Shown here in pieces: positions 24,906-35,155 of a DNA stretch of 64,000 nt; position 1 is the first letter of the stretch; the number at the start of each line of letters is the position of its first letter. A program made the position numbers and the translations under genes. This DNA is from an uncultured Chryseobacterium sp. (lineage in GTDB: Bacteria; Bacteroidota; Bacteroidia; Flavobacteriales; Weeksellaceae): contig CAJYLH010000027.1 in NCBI GenBank assembly GCA_913775525.1, forward strand, positions 1-64,000, in the 5' to 3' direction. The notes under the pieces are model-generated. The model worked only from the letters and a program-made list of their open reading frames with translations, was not told the origin of the DNA and ran no database searches.

Positions 24906-26114
24906 ATGAGCAGCCTTTCCGGAAAAAAAATTCTTATTGCAATCTCCGGTGGAATTGCAGCCTATAAAATTCATTTCCTGATCCGCGACTTCATAAAACG
25001 AGGCGCGGAAGTGCAGGCCATAATGACGCCTGATGCCGAGCATTTCGTAACCAAGCTCAGCATATCCACATTATCTAAAAATCCGGTATACTCAGATTTT
25101 TACAGTGATAACGGAACCTGGAACAGCCATGTGGAAATGGCGCTGTGGGCGGATGTGATGATTGTGGCGCCATGTACAGCGGGAACGCTGGCCAAGATGA
25201 CCCACGGAATCTGTGATAACCTGGTCATCGCTACCTATATGTCTGCCAAATGTCCGGTATTTATCGCACCTGCTATGGACCTGGATATGTACCAGCATCC
25301 TTCCACAAGACAGAACCTCGAAATGGCGGAAGACTTCGGGAATATCATCATTCCTGCTGAGAGCGGTGAATTGGCCAGCGGATTGGTGGGCCAGGGAAGA
25401 ATGGCGGAGCCGGCAACAATAATCCGTACTATTGAACAGTTTTTCAGTTCGGCGAACTCCAAAAAGACTCTTCAGGGAAAAACGGTGTTGATCACAGCGG
25501 GCCCGACTTATGAGTCAATTGATCCGGTAAGGTTCATCGGGAACCACTCTTCCGGAAAGATGGGGTACTCCCTGGCTGAAGCAGCGGCAGAAAGAGGCGC
25601 AAAAGTCATCCTGGTTTCCGGACCTTCCGGCCTGGAAGCAAAGCATCCGTCCATTGAACTGTACAGGGTGACCTCAGCAAAAGAAATGATGGCTCAGGTA
25701 TTCGAATTTTATGATCATGCCGACATCGGGATAGCCAGCGCCGCAGTGGCAGATTATGCCCCGAAAGAAGTGGCAAAAGAAAAAATAAAAAAAAGTGACG
25801 GGAATTTAACCATTGAACTCGTTAAGAACCCGGATATCCTCAAAACCATGGGTGAGAGAAAAGCACATCAGTTCCTGGTGGGATTTGCCCTGGAAACCGA
25901 AAATGAAGAAGAAAATGCCCAGGGTAAAATGAAGAAGAAAAACCTGGATATGATCGTCCTGAACTCCCTTCGGGATGAGGGTGCAGGCTTCCGGAATGAT
26001 ACCAACAAGATAAAAATCTTCACGCCGGCCGGCGAAAAAGAATTTACACTGAAATCCAAAGATGAAGTGGCCCGGGATATTCTCGACTGTATCGAAGCAG
26101 AGATTCTCAAATAA
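24906..26114 (+). CDS. coaBC: bifunctional phosphopantothenoylcysteine decarboxylase / synthetase
   Basis: The 402-residue fusion performs two steps of coenzyme A synthesis. The N-terminal FMN domain (CoaC, 1-185) shows SGGIAAYK, the active-site His in NSHVEMALWAD and PAMDLDMYQHP. The C-terminal domain (CoaB, from about 190) has TAGPTYESIDPVRFIGN and SSGKMGYSLA, then KNPDIL and VGFALETE. It is 37 bases upstream of porD. Confidence 0.96.
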   Translation: MSSLSGKKILIAISGGIAAYKIHFLIRDFIKRGAEVQAIMTPDAEHFVTKLSISTLSKNPVYSDFYSDNGTWNSHVEMALWADVMIVAPCTAGTLAKMTHGICDNLVIATYMSAKCPVFIAPAMDLDMYQHPSTRQNLEMAEDFGNIIIPAESGELASGLVGQGRMAEPATIIRTIEQFFSSANSKKTLQGKTVLITAGPTYESIDPVRFIGNHSSGKMGYSLAEAAAERGAKVILVSGPSGLEAKHPSIELYRVTSAKEMMAQVFEFYDHADIGIASAAVADYAPKEVAKEKIKKSDGNLTIELVKNPDILKTMGERKAHQFLVGFALETENEEENAQGKMKKKNLDMIVLNSLRDEGAGFRNDTNKIKIFTPAGEKEFTLKSKDEVARDILDCIEAEILK

Positions 26115-26151
26115 ATTTAATAATTTTCCGTTCTCAACTTTTAAAGGAATA

Positions 26152-27057
26152 ATGAAAAAACTTATCAGCTTATTTTTACTGCTTTTCTTATATAACGTTT
26201 CGTTTTCACAGGAACTGTTAGCCACTGTGCAGGTAAACTCGCAGCAAGTGGCAGGAAGTAACCAGCAGGCCTTCAAGGTACTTGAGAAAAGCCTCAAGGA
26301 TTTCATCAACAATACGAGCTGGACAGGAAAAAAGCTTCAGAATTTTGAGAAGATAAAATCCAACTTTGCCATCGTAGTCGCCAGCAGGGAAGGAAACCGT
26401 TTCACCGCCAGCATCGTCGTTCAGGCAGTAAGGCCTGTCTACGGGACCACGTACGAGTCTCCGCTCATCAACCTACAGGATACCCGGTTTACATTTGATT
26501 ATGTTGAAAATGAAAATCTTATTTTCAACGAACGGCAGTTTTCCGGGAAAAACCTTATTGATGTGATCAGCTTTTATGTTTATCTGATCCTGGGATATGA
26601 TGCAGACAGCTTTCAGTCCATGTCGGGTACCCAATGGTTCCAGAAAGCCCAGCAGATCGCTCAGAACGGGCAATCCCAGAATACCTATGACGGCTGGAAG
26701 CAGATCAATGAGCCGAGGAGCCGTTCCATCCTGATCGGTGAGATCCTTAACCCGAATATGGCCCAGCTCCGCTCATCCTTCTATACGTACCACAGAGGAG
26801 GGATGGACAACCTCTTCAATCAGGATCAGACCGGTGCCAAAAGAGCTATTTTTGATGCCCTGATGCAGCTTAAGATGTATGAAAACTCTTTTCAGCAGAA
26901 TTATTTCTTCAACCTGTTCATCACTACTAAAAGCGACGAGATCTACAATATCTTCAATTCCGGCAACAACGGCGGAATTGTGCTCAATGATCTGAAGCAG
27001 CTGATGATCCTGTTTGCTCCGAAATTTACGGATGACAAATGGAACAAATGGAAATAA
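26152..27057 (+). CDS. porD: DUF4835 protein, type IX secretion component PorD-like
   Basis: The 301-residue periplasmic protein has a signal peptide (MKKLISLFLLLFLYNVSFS) and a DUF4835 domain. From memory, DUF4835 corresponds to PorD, a protein needed for the type IX secretion system. The window encodes two cargo proteins with sorting domains (39408 and 41759), which fits. The 30 additional upstream codons of the open frame overlap coaBC and would hide the signal peptide, so I start at 26152. The gene order coaBC-porD-recN is the usual flavobacterial one. Its exact role in secretion is not known to me. Confidence 0.78.
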   Translation: MKKLISLFLLLFLYNVSFSQELLATVQVNSQQVAGSNQQAFKVLEKSLKDFINNTSWTGKKLQNFEKIKSNFAIVVASREGNRFTASIVVQAVRPVYGTTYESPLINLQDTRFTFDYVENENLIFNERQFSGKNLIDVISFYVYLILGYDADSFQSMSGTQWFQKAQQIAQNGQSQNTYDGWKQINEPRSRSILIGEILNPNMAQLRSSFYTYHRGGMDNLFNQDQTGAKRAIFDALMQLKMYENSFQQNYFFNLFITTKSDEIYNIFNSGNNGGIVLNDLKQLMILFAPKFTDDKWNKWK

Positions 27058-27081
27058 TCTCAAAAGCAGCATCCCCACTTG

Positions 27082-27112
27082 TTGAATCCTGAATTCTAAA
27101 GTTCTATATTTG
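27082..27112 (+). promoter_or_regulatory. promoter of recN
   Basis: TTG at 27082-27084, exactly 20 bases, then TATATTTG at 27105-27112 fits the Bacteroidota consensus; recN starts 29 bases later. Confidence 0.75.
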
Positions 27113-27141
27113 CAGTACCTAAAGTAATCTGCCACGATCAC

Positions 27142-28791
27142 ATGCTTTCGAGAATTTACATTAAAAATTTTGCCCTTATTGATACGCTTGAAGTATCATT
27201 GAACAACGGTTTACAGGTCATTACCGGAGAAACCGGAGCGGGGAAATCCATTATACTGGGAGCTTTACGGCTTATTTTAGGGGAGCGTGCAGATGTAAAG
27301 TCCATTGCCAATACCGGTGAGAAGAGCATTGTGGAAACTGAATTCTCCCTGGACAATCAGTTCAAGAAATTTTTTATAGAAAACGACCTGGATTATGATC
27401 TCCAGACCATTATCCGCCGTGAAATTTCTCCTACAGGGAAATCCAGGGCATTCATCAATGATGTTCCCGTTACCCTGGACGTCCTCAGGGAACTGTCTTC
27501 AAAGCTGATTGACATCCATTCCCAATTCGAGACCTCCAATCTCTTTACTTCGGAATACCAGTTTAAAATTATCGACGGACTGTCTGACAATAAAAGCAGG
27601 ATCGAGGAATACCAGAATGAATATTCGGATTTCCAGAGCCTGAAAATCCAGCTTAAAAAATACCAGACCCAGCTTTCAGAGAACACCAAGGAAAGTGATT
27701 ACAAGCAGTTCCTGCTTTCAGAACTGGAAGATGTGCAGCTGGATGCCATAGATTATGAAGATCTTCAGAACCAGCTTTCCATCCAGGAAAATGCGGAAAT
27801 GATTTCCGAAAACCTGGCGCAGGTATTATCCAGGTTCCATCAGGAAGAAATCGGCATCCTGTCCTTTTTTAATGAAGCTAAAAATAAACTCTCCAGGATT
27901 TCTGAGGTGTCAAACGGCTTCGCTGAACTCGACAGCCGGCTTGAAGCTTCTTTTGTGGAATTAAAGGATATCATCTCCGAACTGGAAGATGAAGCGGAAA
28001 ATATCGAAGCCAATCCGGACAACTTAGTGCAGCTTTCAGAGCTCAATAACAGGCTCAATACCCTTTTTATCAAGCATAATGCAGCAGACGTCCAGGAACT
28101 GAAGGACATCAGGGACCAGCTGGCCGGTGAGCAGAAAGGGGCTTCCGAACTGGAGGCATTGATAACGGAAGTGGAGCAGGGTATTGTAAGCAAGGAGCAA
28201 AAGCTTCAGAAGCTGGCTCAGAAACTTTCAGACAACAGGAAGAAAAGCATTCCTGTCTTCATTAAAAAAGCGGAAGGCCTGCTTAAAAAGCTGGGGCTTG
28301 AAAAGGCCAGAGTGGGCATTGAGCTGAAAGCGGCGGAAGACTTTAATGCATTCGGTAAAGAAAACATCCAGCTCCTGTTCCAGGCGAATTCCGGGTTTCC
28401 TTTAAAACCGATCCAGACTGCGATTTCAGGTGGCGAACGGTCTAGGGTGATGCTCGCCGTGAAAAAAATTATTGCGGAAAGCGACCAGCTTCCCACATTG
28501 ATCCTGGACGAAATCGATACCGGAGTCTCCGGAAAGGTTGCCGAAGAGATCGGGAACCTGATGCGTGAAATGTCCGCCGATATGCAGCTGATCGTTATTT
28601 CGCACCTTGCACAGGTAGCTGCCAAAGGGAACAACAATTATAAAGTGGTGAAGCAGGATGTATCGGGGAAAACCCAGTCTACGATTGTTCCGCTTGATGA
28701 AGATGAGAAGCTGAATGAAATTGCACAGCTTTTATCCGGAAGCAGGATTACAGAAGCTGCACTCGCACAGGCCAGGGAACTGATCGGCTAA
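27142..28791 (+). CDS. recN: DNA repair protein RecN
   Basis: The 549-residue SMC-like ATPase acts in double-strand break repair. Walker A GETGAGKS lies near residue 33, followed by a long coiled-coil middle (about 150-380). The ABC signature is SGGERSRVMLA, and Walker B is LILDEIDTGVSG. Length is standard. It has its own promoter, no LexA-type box is visible, and a gap of 102 bases separates it from the ABC exporter genes. Confidence 0.96.
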   Translation: MLSRIYIKNFALIDTLEVSLNNGLQVITGETGAGKSIILGALRLILGERADVKSIANTGEKSIVETEFSLDNQFKKFFIENDLDYDLQTIIRREISPTGKSRAFINDVPVTLDVLRELSSKLIDIHSQFETSNLFTSEYQFKIIDGLSDNKSRIEEYQNEYSDFQSLKIQLKKYQTQLSENTKESDYKQFLLSELEDVQLDAIDYEDLQNQLSIQENAEMISENLAQVLSRFHQEEIGILSFFNEAKNKLSRISEVSNGFAELDSRLEASFVELKDIISELEDEAENIEANPDNLVQLSELNNRLNTLFIKHNAADVQELKDIRDQLAGEQKGASELEALITEVEQGIVSKEQKLQKLAQKLSDNRKKSIPVFIKKAEGLLKKLGLEKARVGIELKAAEDFNAFGKENIQLLFQANSGFPLKPIQTAISGGERSRVMLAVKKIIAESDQLPTLILDEIDTGVSGKVAEEIGNLMREMSADMQLIVISHLAQVAAKGNNNYKVVKQDVSGKTQSTIVPLDEDEKLNEIAQLLSGSRITEAALAQARELIG

Positions 28792-28893
28792 CCCTGAGGA
28801 GATTATCGCTTCACAATCTTTGAATTTAATTCTTATTGATCTAATTCTGTAACATATTGCCTGCTTTTTTAACTAATACAGAAAAAGTAGCCT

Positions 28894-30360
28894 ATGTTTT
28901 TACAGTTCCTTAAATTAGAGTACAAAAGTTTTTTCCGGGGAAGTTCCGTCGGGGTCAATCTTGCCATGAAGATCCTCAGGTTTTTCGGAATACTTTATTT
29001 TATGGGATGCCTGATCGGAGGTGCCTTTATCGCTTTCTTCTATGTAGAGGAAGAGATGCATGCCGATGCGGTAAAGATCATTTCCCGGTTTATGATAGTT
29101 GCCTGGGCACTGGATCTGATTATTAAGTATATATGGCAGGAAATGCCTACCCAGAATATCAAGCCTTTTCTCACCCTGAACATTCCGAAGCGTACACTGG
29201 TTAACTACATGCTCACCAAAACCTTCCTTTCCGTGTTCAGCTGGATCAATTCCTGTTTCCTGGTTACTTTCTGCATTATTGCCCTGTTCAACGGGTACAG
29301 TGCATTAGGTATTATGGCCTGGTTTATCGGGATATCCCTGCTGTTTTACCTCAATACTTTTATCAATATCCTGTTCAACGGCAAAGAAGCCGTTGCCATT
29401 GCAATCGGGATCCTGTTCCTTATTGTTGCCGGACTTTCTTATTATAATATCCTGCCTGTATTAGACTATTCTGAACAGTTCTTCCACAGTTTTTATGAGC
29501 AGCCTTATCTCGTGATATTTCCTATCGTCATATTTGCAGTCTTATGGTGGATCTGCTACAGGTTCATCCATAAAGAATTCTATCTGGACCAGGGCCTGGA
29601 AGCCAAGAAAGAAGTGGGAAAAACAGAAAATATTGCTTTCTTAAATAAATATGGGGTTATAGGAACCTTTATTAATAACGATATCAAAATGCTGAAACGG
29701 AACAAGGTGACCAAAGGGATTCTCCTGGGCAGCTTTATGTTCCTGTTCTACGGGTTGCTGATGTTTACATCCCATGTCTACCGTACGCCGATGATGATGA
29801 TGTTTATGGGGCTTTTCGTGACCGGCGGATTCCAGTTCCTGTTCGGGCAAAGAGTGCCGGCTTTCGACAGCTCCTATTATCCGTTGATGATGACCCAGAA
29901 TGTTCCTTATAAAGAATACCTGAAAGCAAAATGGTGGCTGATGAATATCGTGACGGCAGTCTCCATCGTAGCCGCTCTGTTTTATGCCTATTGGGGTTGG
30001 GAAACCTATATTACCTTTTTTGCAGCCGGCCTCTATAATATCGGTGTGAATTCACAGTTCACCCTGTGGTCCGGTGCTTTCAATAAAACACAGATCGACC
30101 TGAATTCCAAAGAAAAAAGGATCGGGCAGAAAAACAGCTTCAATCTGAAAACGATGTTATTGCTGATTCCGAAGATGCTGCTGCCGATGGCTGTATTCGC
30201 ACTGACCAAATATTTCTTCGGGATCACGGCAGGCGTTGTAAGTATTGCCATCCTTGGGCTGATCGGGTTTTTATTCCGTGAAAAAATATTCAATATCATC
30301 GTACGCCATTATAAAGTGGAGAAATACAGCACAATAGACGCATTTAAAAACAAAAGTTAA
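28894..30360 (+). CDS. ABC-type exporter membrane protein (DUF5687 family)
   Basis: The 488-residue protein has about ten to twelve hydrophobic segments and belongs, from memory, to DUF5687, a Bacteroidota permease family paired with an ATPase. The pairing is seen here: the next gene encodes the ABC ATPase and begins after one base. Residues about 225-260 form a cytoplasmic stretch (KEVGKTENIAFLNKYGVIG). The substrate is unknown; similar two-gene systems export peptides, lipids or antimicrobials. Confidence 0.85.
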   Translation: MFLQFLKLEYKSFFRGSSVGVNLAMKILRFFGILYFMGCLIGGAFIAFFYVEEEMHADAVKIISRFMIVAWALDLIIKYIWQEMPTQNIKPFLTLNIPKRTLVNYMLTKTFLSVFSWINSCFLVTFCIIALFNGYSALGIMAWFIGISLLFYLNTFINILFNGKEAVAIAIGILFLIVAGLSYYNILPVLDYSEQFFHSFYEQPYLVIFPIVIFAVLWWICYRFIHKEFYLDQGLEAKKEVGKTENIAFLNKYGVIGTFINNDIKMLKRNKVTKGILLGSFMFLFYGLLMFTSHVYRTPMMMMFMGLFVTGGFQFLFGQRVPAFDSSYYPLMMTQNVPYKEYLKAKWWLMNIVTAVSIVAALFYAYWGWETYITFFAAGLYNIGVNSQFTLWSGAFNKTQIDLNSKEKRIGQKNSFNLKTMLLLIPKMLLPMAVFALTKYFFGITAGVVSIAILGLIGFLFREKIFNIIVRHYKVEKYSTIDAFKNKS

Positions 30361-30361
30361 C

Positions 30362-31084
30362 ATGATTACAATCCATAATTTATCCAAAACATACGGGAGA
30401 GCTACGGTGCTTAATATAGAGCATCTGGAAATTCCCAAAGGAGAAACCTTCGGTCTCGTAGGGAATAACGGTGCCGGGAAAACCACCCTTTTCAGCCTGA
30501 TGCTGGATCTCATCCAGCCCACAACAGGTTATGTGAGCATTGATGACATCAAGGTCAATGAATCGGAAGCCTGGAAGAGCAGGGTTGCCGCATTCGTAGA
30601 TGATTCTTTCCTGATCGGTTACCTTACTCCGGAAGAATACTTCTATTTCATCGGTGAGCTCAGAGGACAGAACAAAGCATCCGTGGACGAATTTTTAAGG
30701 CAGTTCCATGATCTTTTCAACGGTGAGATCCTGAATTCAGGAAAATATGTCCGTGACCTTTCCAAGGGAAACCAGAAAAAAGTAGGTATCGTAGGGGCAA
30801 TTATCGGGAATCCTGAAATCATTATCCTTGATGAGCCTTTTGCGAATCTCGATCCTTCCACCCAGATCAAGCTTAAAAACCTGGTTAAGGAACTTTCCAA
30901 GCAGGATGGGGTTACATTTCTGATCTCAAGCCATGACCTTTCCCATACTACGGAAGTCTGCAACAGGATTGTCGTGGTGAATAAAGGACAGCTGGTGAAA
31001 GATATCCAGACGCATCCTGAAACCCTGAAGGAACTGGAGCAGTATTTTGCAGACCAGGTCAACCTTTCCGGGGAACTGAAATAG
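30362..31084 (+). CDS. ABC transporter ATP-binding protein
   Basis: The 240-residue ATPase has Walker A GNNGAGKTT near residue 36, a degenerate signature LSKGNQKKVG, Walker B IIILDEPFANLDPS and the switch His in ISSHDLSHT. It follows the permease gene by one base, forming a two-gene exporter of the drug/lantibiotic-export type. No regulator lies in the same operon. The ECF sigma factor gene starts 170 bases downstream. Confidence 0.92.
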   Translation: MITIHNLSKTYGRATVLNIEHLEIPKGETFGLVGNNGAGKTTLFSLMLDLIQPTTGYVSIDDIKVNESEAWKSRVAAFVDDSFLIGYLTPEEYFYFIGELRGQNKASVDEFLRQFHDLFNGEILNSGKYVRDLSKGNQKKVGIVGAIIGNPEIIILDEPFANLDPSTQIKLKNLVKELSKQDGVTFLISSHDLSHTTEVCNRIVVVNKGQLVKDIQTHPETLKELEQYFADQVNLSGELK

Positions 31085-31254
31085 ATTTTCATTTATACCT
31101 AAACATTATCAGCCTGCAGAATTCGGAATTATGCAGGTTTTTTTATTTGATAAATTGTTTATTTCCAATATTTTATATTTATTTGTCGGGAAAAAAGATT
31201 TTTTTTGTAACCATTTCACATTTTTGTTGTCTTTATTATAGAAACAAGATTCCC

Positions 31255-31818
31255 ATGAAGTTTTTATCTGGAAATAAGAAAGAGGATTTGCTCAGCCGCC
31301 TGAAAAAACAGGATCCGGCTGCACAGAAAATTTTTTATGATCAGAATGTCAGGAAATTTCTGAGCGTAGCCAGGAGCTATATCAGCGATCTGTACCAGGC
31401 TGAAGACTGCGTTATTAAAGCATTTTGTAAGATGTTCAAATCCGTGGAAAGCTTCAGGGGTGAAGGAGCGCTGGAAGGATGGGCAAGAAGGATTGTGGTT
31501 AATGAATGCCTTAATTTCATCAAAAGCCATAAAACCATCTTCTATCTGGATGAGGTGAATGCTTCTGTGCTGGAGGAAGTCTATGAAGAGGCGGTGATTT
31601 CCGATTTCAATGCGCAGGAGCTTCTGGACCTGCTGCCGGACCCTTACCGGATGGTTTTCAACCTCTATGTAATTGAAGAATATTCACACCAGGAAATAGC
31701 CTCTGCGTTGAACATTTCTGTTGAGGCCAGTAAAACACAACTCTTCAGAGCTAAGGAAAAAATGAGAAAAATTTATTTTAAGCAACAAAAAAAAATCCTG
31801 AAAAATGAGCTTGTCTAA
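31255..31818 (+). CDS. ECF-type RNA polymerase sigma factor
   Basis: The 187-residue protein has sigma region 2 (DLYQAEDCVIKAFCKMFKSVESFRGEGALEGWARRIVVN) and region 4 (DPYRMVFNLYVIEEYSHQEIASALNISVEASKTQLFRAKEKMR) joined by a linker. It belongs to the extracytoplasmic-function group common in Bacteroidota. I start at the ATG at 31255; the open frame upstream is hydrophobic and unlike a sigma factor. It overlaps the next gene by 14 bases. The pair plus the following barrel protein looks like an envelope-sensing operon. Confidence 0.92.
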   Translation: MKFLSGNKKEDLLSRLKKQDPAAQKIFYDQNVRKFLSVARSYISDLYQAEDCVIKAFCKMFKSVESFRGEGALEGWARRIVVNECLNFIKSHKTIFYLDEVNASVLEEVYEEAVISDFNAQELLDLLPDPYRMVFNLYVIEEYSHQEIASALNISVEASKTQLFRAKEKMRKIYFKQQKKILKNELV

Positions 31819-32437
31819 ACATAATTTCGAACAACAGATCAAGAAGCAGATCAATGAAAGGGAAATTAGCCCTTCCCGTGATTTGTGGGCAGAAATTCAG
31901 GCACATCAGCCGGTTACACAGTCTTCCGGAAATGCAAAATGGATCTTTGCGGCGGCATGTTGTATACTGGTGGCAGCCATGGGAGCCATATTGTTCATGA
32001 TGAGGGATGACAATAGCCAAAAGACTCAGCCTGTTGAAAAAGTATACACCGTTCATAAAGAGAAAGAATCTAAAGAGCCAGCAGTGAGTTATGGCACTGC
32101 TGAACAGCATAAAATAAGCAGCCGGAAGATCGCTGAGCATATACTTGCTGAAGCACCTGCAGCGCAGCCTTCCAGAACAGAAATCCTGCCTCAGCAGGAC
32201 CCTGTGCCGTTAACTGCAGTACATTTAGCGCCTGAAGAAAAAATAGAAAGTAAAGTATATGCTGTTGAAATACCGGCTGCTAAAACCTTTGCCGCAGCAG
32301 ATTCATCTAAACTGCCCGTCTATAAGAAACGGTATACCGATGCGGGAACGCTTCTTTTTTCCGTAGAACATAAAGATGCCATAGAGAAGACAAAAGGGGT
32401 CAGCAATGTAGCAAAGTTAGACCTTAACGCCAGATAA
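31805..32437 (+). CDS. membrane protein, probable anti-sigma factor
   Basis: The 210-residue product has a cytoplasmic N-terminus (1-42, with ISPSRDLWAEIQAHQ), one transmembrane helix (about 44-64, WIFAAACCILVAAMGAILFMM) and a long Ala/Glu/Lys-rich periplasmic tail without a recognised domain. The topology and the 14-base overlap with the ECF sigma gene suggest it restrains that sigma factor and could be cleaved by RseP-type proteases, one of which is encoded at 689-2038. No zinc-binding anti-sigma motif is present, so the function is inferred from context. Confidence 0.72.
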   Translation: MSLSKHNFEQQIKKQINEREISPSRDLWAEIQAHQPVTQSSGNAKWIFAAACCILVAAMGAILFMMRDDNSQKTQPVEKVYTVHKEKESKEPAVSYGTAEQHKISSRKIAEHILAEAPAAQPSRTEILPQQDPVPLTAVHLAPEEKIESKVYAVEIPAAKTFAAADSSKLPVYKKRYTDAGTLLFSVEHKDAIEKTKGVSNVAKLDLNAR

Positions 32438-32463
32438 GTCAGTTTTAAACAAAAAAAATAATA

Positions 32464-33501
32464 ATGATCAGGAAATTTATCATTACAGGAATGGTATGCC
32501 TTGCAACGGCTTCGGCATATGGTCAGAGAAGCTTGAAAATAAGCCTTCAACCTAAAGAAGATACAGAAGTGAGCCCTATTGTAAAAGAAAAGATGGAAGA
32601 TTATGCTGTGAAAATCAATGACATCATCAAGGAAGAGAAAGAATTGATGGAAGCCGAATTAATCAGGCTCCAGGAGCAAGGGCTCGGTAAAGCCGAATTC
32701 GATGAGGAAAAAGCGAAAGTTGCCGAGCGGTATTCCGAAAAGATCGACCAGCGGATTCACGACCTTGGATTTGACCTTGATCAGGTCATCCAGAAGCAGG
32801 TAAGGTTCTCACTCCTGAATTCCGATGTTGCTTCCAATGAGGAAATGAAAGCGCAGCTGCTGAAAAAGTTCCGTCCTACCAAAGAAATATCTCCATACAT
32901 CACTACAGGGATGATGACTCTTACCAATAATCTTCCGGACAATGAGCTGGACATGAATATGAAACGTGGAAGAGACCTGGAACTGGGGATCAGGTTTAAT
33001 TATCAGTTCGGGAGGACCAGCCCCTGGGGATTGGTAACCGGTCTGGGTTTTTCCTGGAGAACCATCAGGCTGGATAATAATATGCTTTTTGCCAAAAATA
33101 GCAATGCTGACGTTTTCCTGGCCAAGAATGACGGTAGCCTGGATAAGAGTAAACTAAGGACCGGATACATTATGATTCCGCTGGGATTCCAGTATAATTT
33201 TTCCAAACTGAAAAATGCCGGAATGGATGTCCAGTACAGGCCCTATGCGGAGGGTTTCAGGATTACCGCTAATGCTTATGGAGGCATAAAGATGTCCAGC
33301 AATAACATTATTAAAAGTGATATCGGGGAACTGAGAAGCCGGGGAAATTATCAGGTTAATCCATTCGTTTACGGCGCACAGCTGACCTTATCGTATGACG
33401 ATTTCAGCATCTTCGTGAAGAAAGATTTCAGCAATTTTTTCAAGGATGGATATTTTGAGAATGATAAAGCCCTGGTATTCGGGATAGGGATCGGGTTGTA
33501 A
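32464..33501 (+). CDS. secreted protein with coiled coil and outer-membrane barrel
   Basis: The 345-residue protein has a signal peptide (MIRKFIITGMVCLATASAYGQ), a charged helical region (about 35-110, EEKELMEAELIRLQEQ) predicted to be coiled coil, and a C-terminal half rich in alternating aromatic and glycine residues ending FGIGIGL. This looks like a barrel of the OmpW/PF13568 kind. It is 26 bases after the anti-sigma-like gene, so it is probably co-transcribed and may be the regulated or sensed envelope component. Function unknown. Confidence 0.75.
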   Translation: MIRKFIITGMVCLATASAYGQRSLKISLQPKEDTEVSPIVKEKMEDYAVKINDIIKEEKELMEAELIRLQEQGLGKAEFDEEKAKVAERYSEKIDQRIHDLGFDLDQVIQKQVRFSLLNSDVASNEEMKAQLLKKFRPTKEISPYITTGMMTLTNNLPDNELDMNMKRGRDLELGIRFNYQFGRTSPWGLVTGLGFSWRTIRLDNNMLFAKNSNADVFLAKNDGSLDKSKLRTGYIMIPLGFQYNFSKLKNAGMDVQYRPYAEGFRITANAYGGIKMSSNNIIKSDIGELRSRGNYQVNPFVYGAQLTLSYDDFSIFVKKDFSNFFKDGYFENDKALVFGIGIGL

Positions 33502-33572
33502 TTCCCTGATCACTCGCTGTCCGTACAACAAGAATTAATAATCCGACGCCATATTCTCAACATCTCTATAAC

Positions 33573-33607
33573 AAAACACTCCGGAAGATCATTTTCCGGA
33601 GTGTTTT
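33573..33607. terminator. bidirectional terminator
   Basis: A fourteen-base perfect stem (33573-33586 with 33594-33607) with A and T tracts as part of the stem sits between the convergent barrel gene and fumC. Confidence 0.85.
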
Positions 33608-33612
33608 AGTAT

Positions 33613-35007
33613 TTACTTCAGGCTTCCTACCATATCTTCAGGCTTTACCCATTCATCAAACTGTTCGGCTGTCAGCAGTCCGAGATTAACGGCTTCTTCT
33701 TTTAAGGTTGTCCCATTCTTATGGGCGGTTTTGGCAATCTTAGCGGCATTTTCATAACCGATATGCGTATTGAGGGCAGTAACCAGCATCAATGACTTGT
33801 CAACCAGCTCTTTGATTCTTGCTTCATTAGGCTCTATACCAACAGCACAGTGGGCATTGAACGAAATGCATGCATCAGCGATCAGCTGTGCCGACTGCAG
33901 GAAGTTGTAGGCCATAACAGGTTTAAATACATTCAGTTCATAATTCCCCTGAGTTCCGGCAAAGGAAATGCTGGTGTCATTCCCCAAAACCTGTGCACAA
34001 ACCATGGTCATTGCCTCATTCTGGGTTGGGTTTACTTTCCCCGGCATGATGGAAGATCCCGGCTCATTTTCAGGAATGTGGATTTCCCCGATCCCTGATC
34101 TCGGCCCTGAAGCCAGCAATCTGATATCCTGGGCAATTTTGAATAATGAAACGGCAAGCTGTTTCAGGGCACCATGCGATTCCACAATGGCATCATGGGC
34201 AGCGAGGGCTTCAAATTTATTTTCAGCTGTAATAAAGGGATGCCCTGTGAATTCGGCAATATATTCAGCAACTTTTACGTCATAGCCCTGAGGCGTATTC
34301 AGTCCGGTTCCTACGGCAGTACCGCCCAGAGCCAGTTCCGAAAGGTGCGGTAAAGTATTTTTTAATGCCCTGAACCCGAAATTCAGCTGGGCCACATATC
34401 CGGAAAACTCCTGCCCCAGCGTAAGTGGTGTGGCATCCATTAAATGTGTCCTTCCGATTTTCACAATATTTCTGAAGGCTTCGGATTTTTCTGCTAAGGT
34501 ATCTCTGAGCTTTTCAACGGCAGGAATAGTGGTTTCCACCACCTTTTTGTAGGCTGCAATATGCATAGCAGTAGGATAGGTGTCGTTGGAAGACTGTGAT
34601 TTGTTGACATCGTCATTCGGGTGAACATCAGATTTTTCTCCCAGGGTCCCGCCGTTGTTGACATGGGCACGGTTGGAGATCACTTCATTCACATTCATGT
34701 TAGACTGTGTTCCGGATCCGGTCTGCCAGATCACCAGCGGGAACTGGTCGTTCAGTTTCCCTTCCAGGATCTCATCGCAAACCCTGGCGATCATATCCCT
34801 TTTCTCTGCCGGAAGCACTCCAAGATCTGTATTGGCAAAAGCGGCTGCCTTTTTCAGGTAAGCAAATGCTTCAATAATTTCATGAGGCATTGATCCCTCC
34901 GGCCCGATTTTGAAGTTGTTCCTGGAGCGTTCCGTCTGGGCACCCCAGAATTTATCTGCAGGAACCTGCACTTCTCCCATCGTGTCTTTTTCTATTCTGT
35001 AATTCAT
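33613..35007 (-). CDS. fumC: class II fumarate hydratase
   Basis: The 464-residue enzyme interconverts fumarate and malate in the TCA cycle without an iron-sulfur cluster. The superfamily signature [15 protein letters not shown] is present, as are [14 protein letters not shown] and the active-site region [20 protein letters not shown] start at the ATG at 35007 ([16 protein letters not shown]); the frame is open 19 codons further up but those residues do not belong to the family. It is divergent from a class I fumarase gene; the 148 bases between the starts must carry both promoters. Confidence 0.96.
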   Translation of the reverse strand: MNYRIEKDTMGEVQVPADKFWGAQTERSRNNFKIGPEGSMPHEIIEAFAYLKKAAAFANTDLGVLPAEKRDMIARVCDEILEGKLNDQFPLVIWQTGSGTQSNMNVNEVISNRAHVNNGGTLGEKSDVHPNDDVNKSQSSNDTYPTAMHIAAYKKVVETTIPAVEKLRDTLAEKSEAFRNIVKIGRTHLMDATPLTLGQEFSGYVAQLNFGFRALKNTLPHLSELALGGTAVGTGLNTPQGYDVKVAEYIAEFTGHPFITAENKFEALAAHDAIVESHGALKQLAVSLFKIAQDIRLLASGPRSGIGEIHIPENEPGSSIMPGKVNPTQNEAMTMVCAQVLGNDTSISFAGTQGNYELNVFKPVMAYNFLQSAQLIADACISFNAHCAVGIEPNEARIKELVDKSLMLVTALNTHIGYENAAKIAKTAHKNGTTLKEEAVNLGLLTAEQFDEWVKPEDMVGSLK

Positions 35008-35129
35008 ATGATTGGAATTTCTGATTTGTAGTTTATAAAAATACTCATTACTGAAAAACCTCACAATTTATAATCATTATAAATATCAATCGGGCAGAGT
35101 GATTTTCCTCATGTTTTTGGAGGATGTTT

Positions 35130-35137
35130 TATTTTTG
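35130..35137 (+). promoter_or_regulatory. -7 element of the class I fumarase gene
   Basis: TATTTTTG matches TAnnTTTG, 18 bases before the ATG at 35156. Confidence 0.45.
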
Positions 35138-35155
35138 CAGCCAAACAAAAATTCA

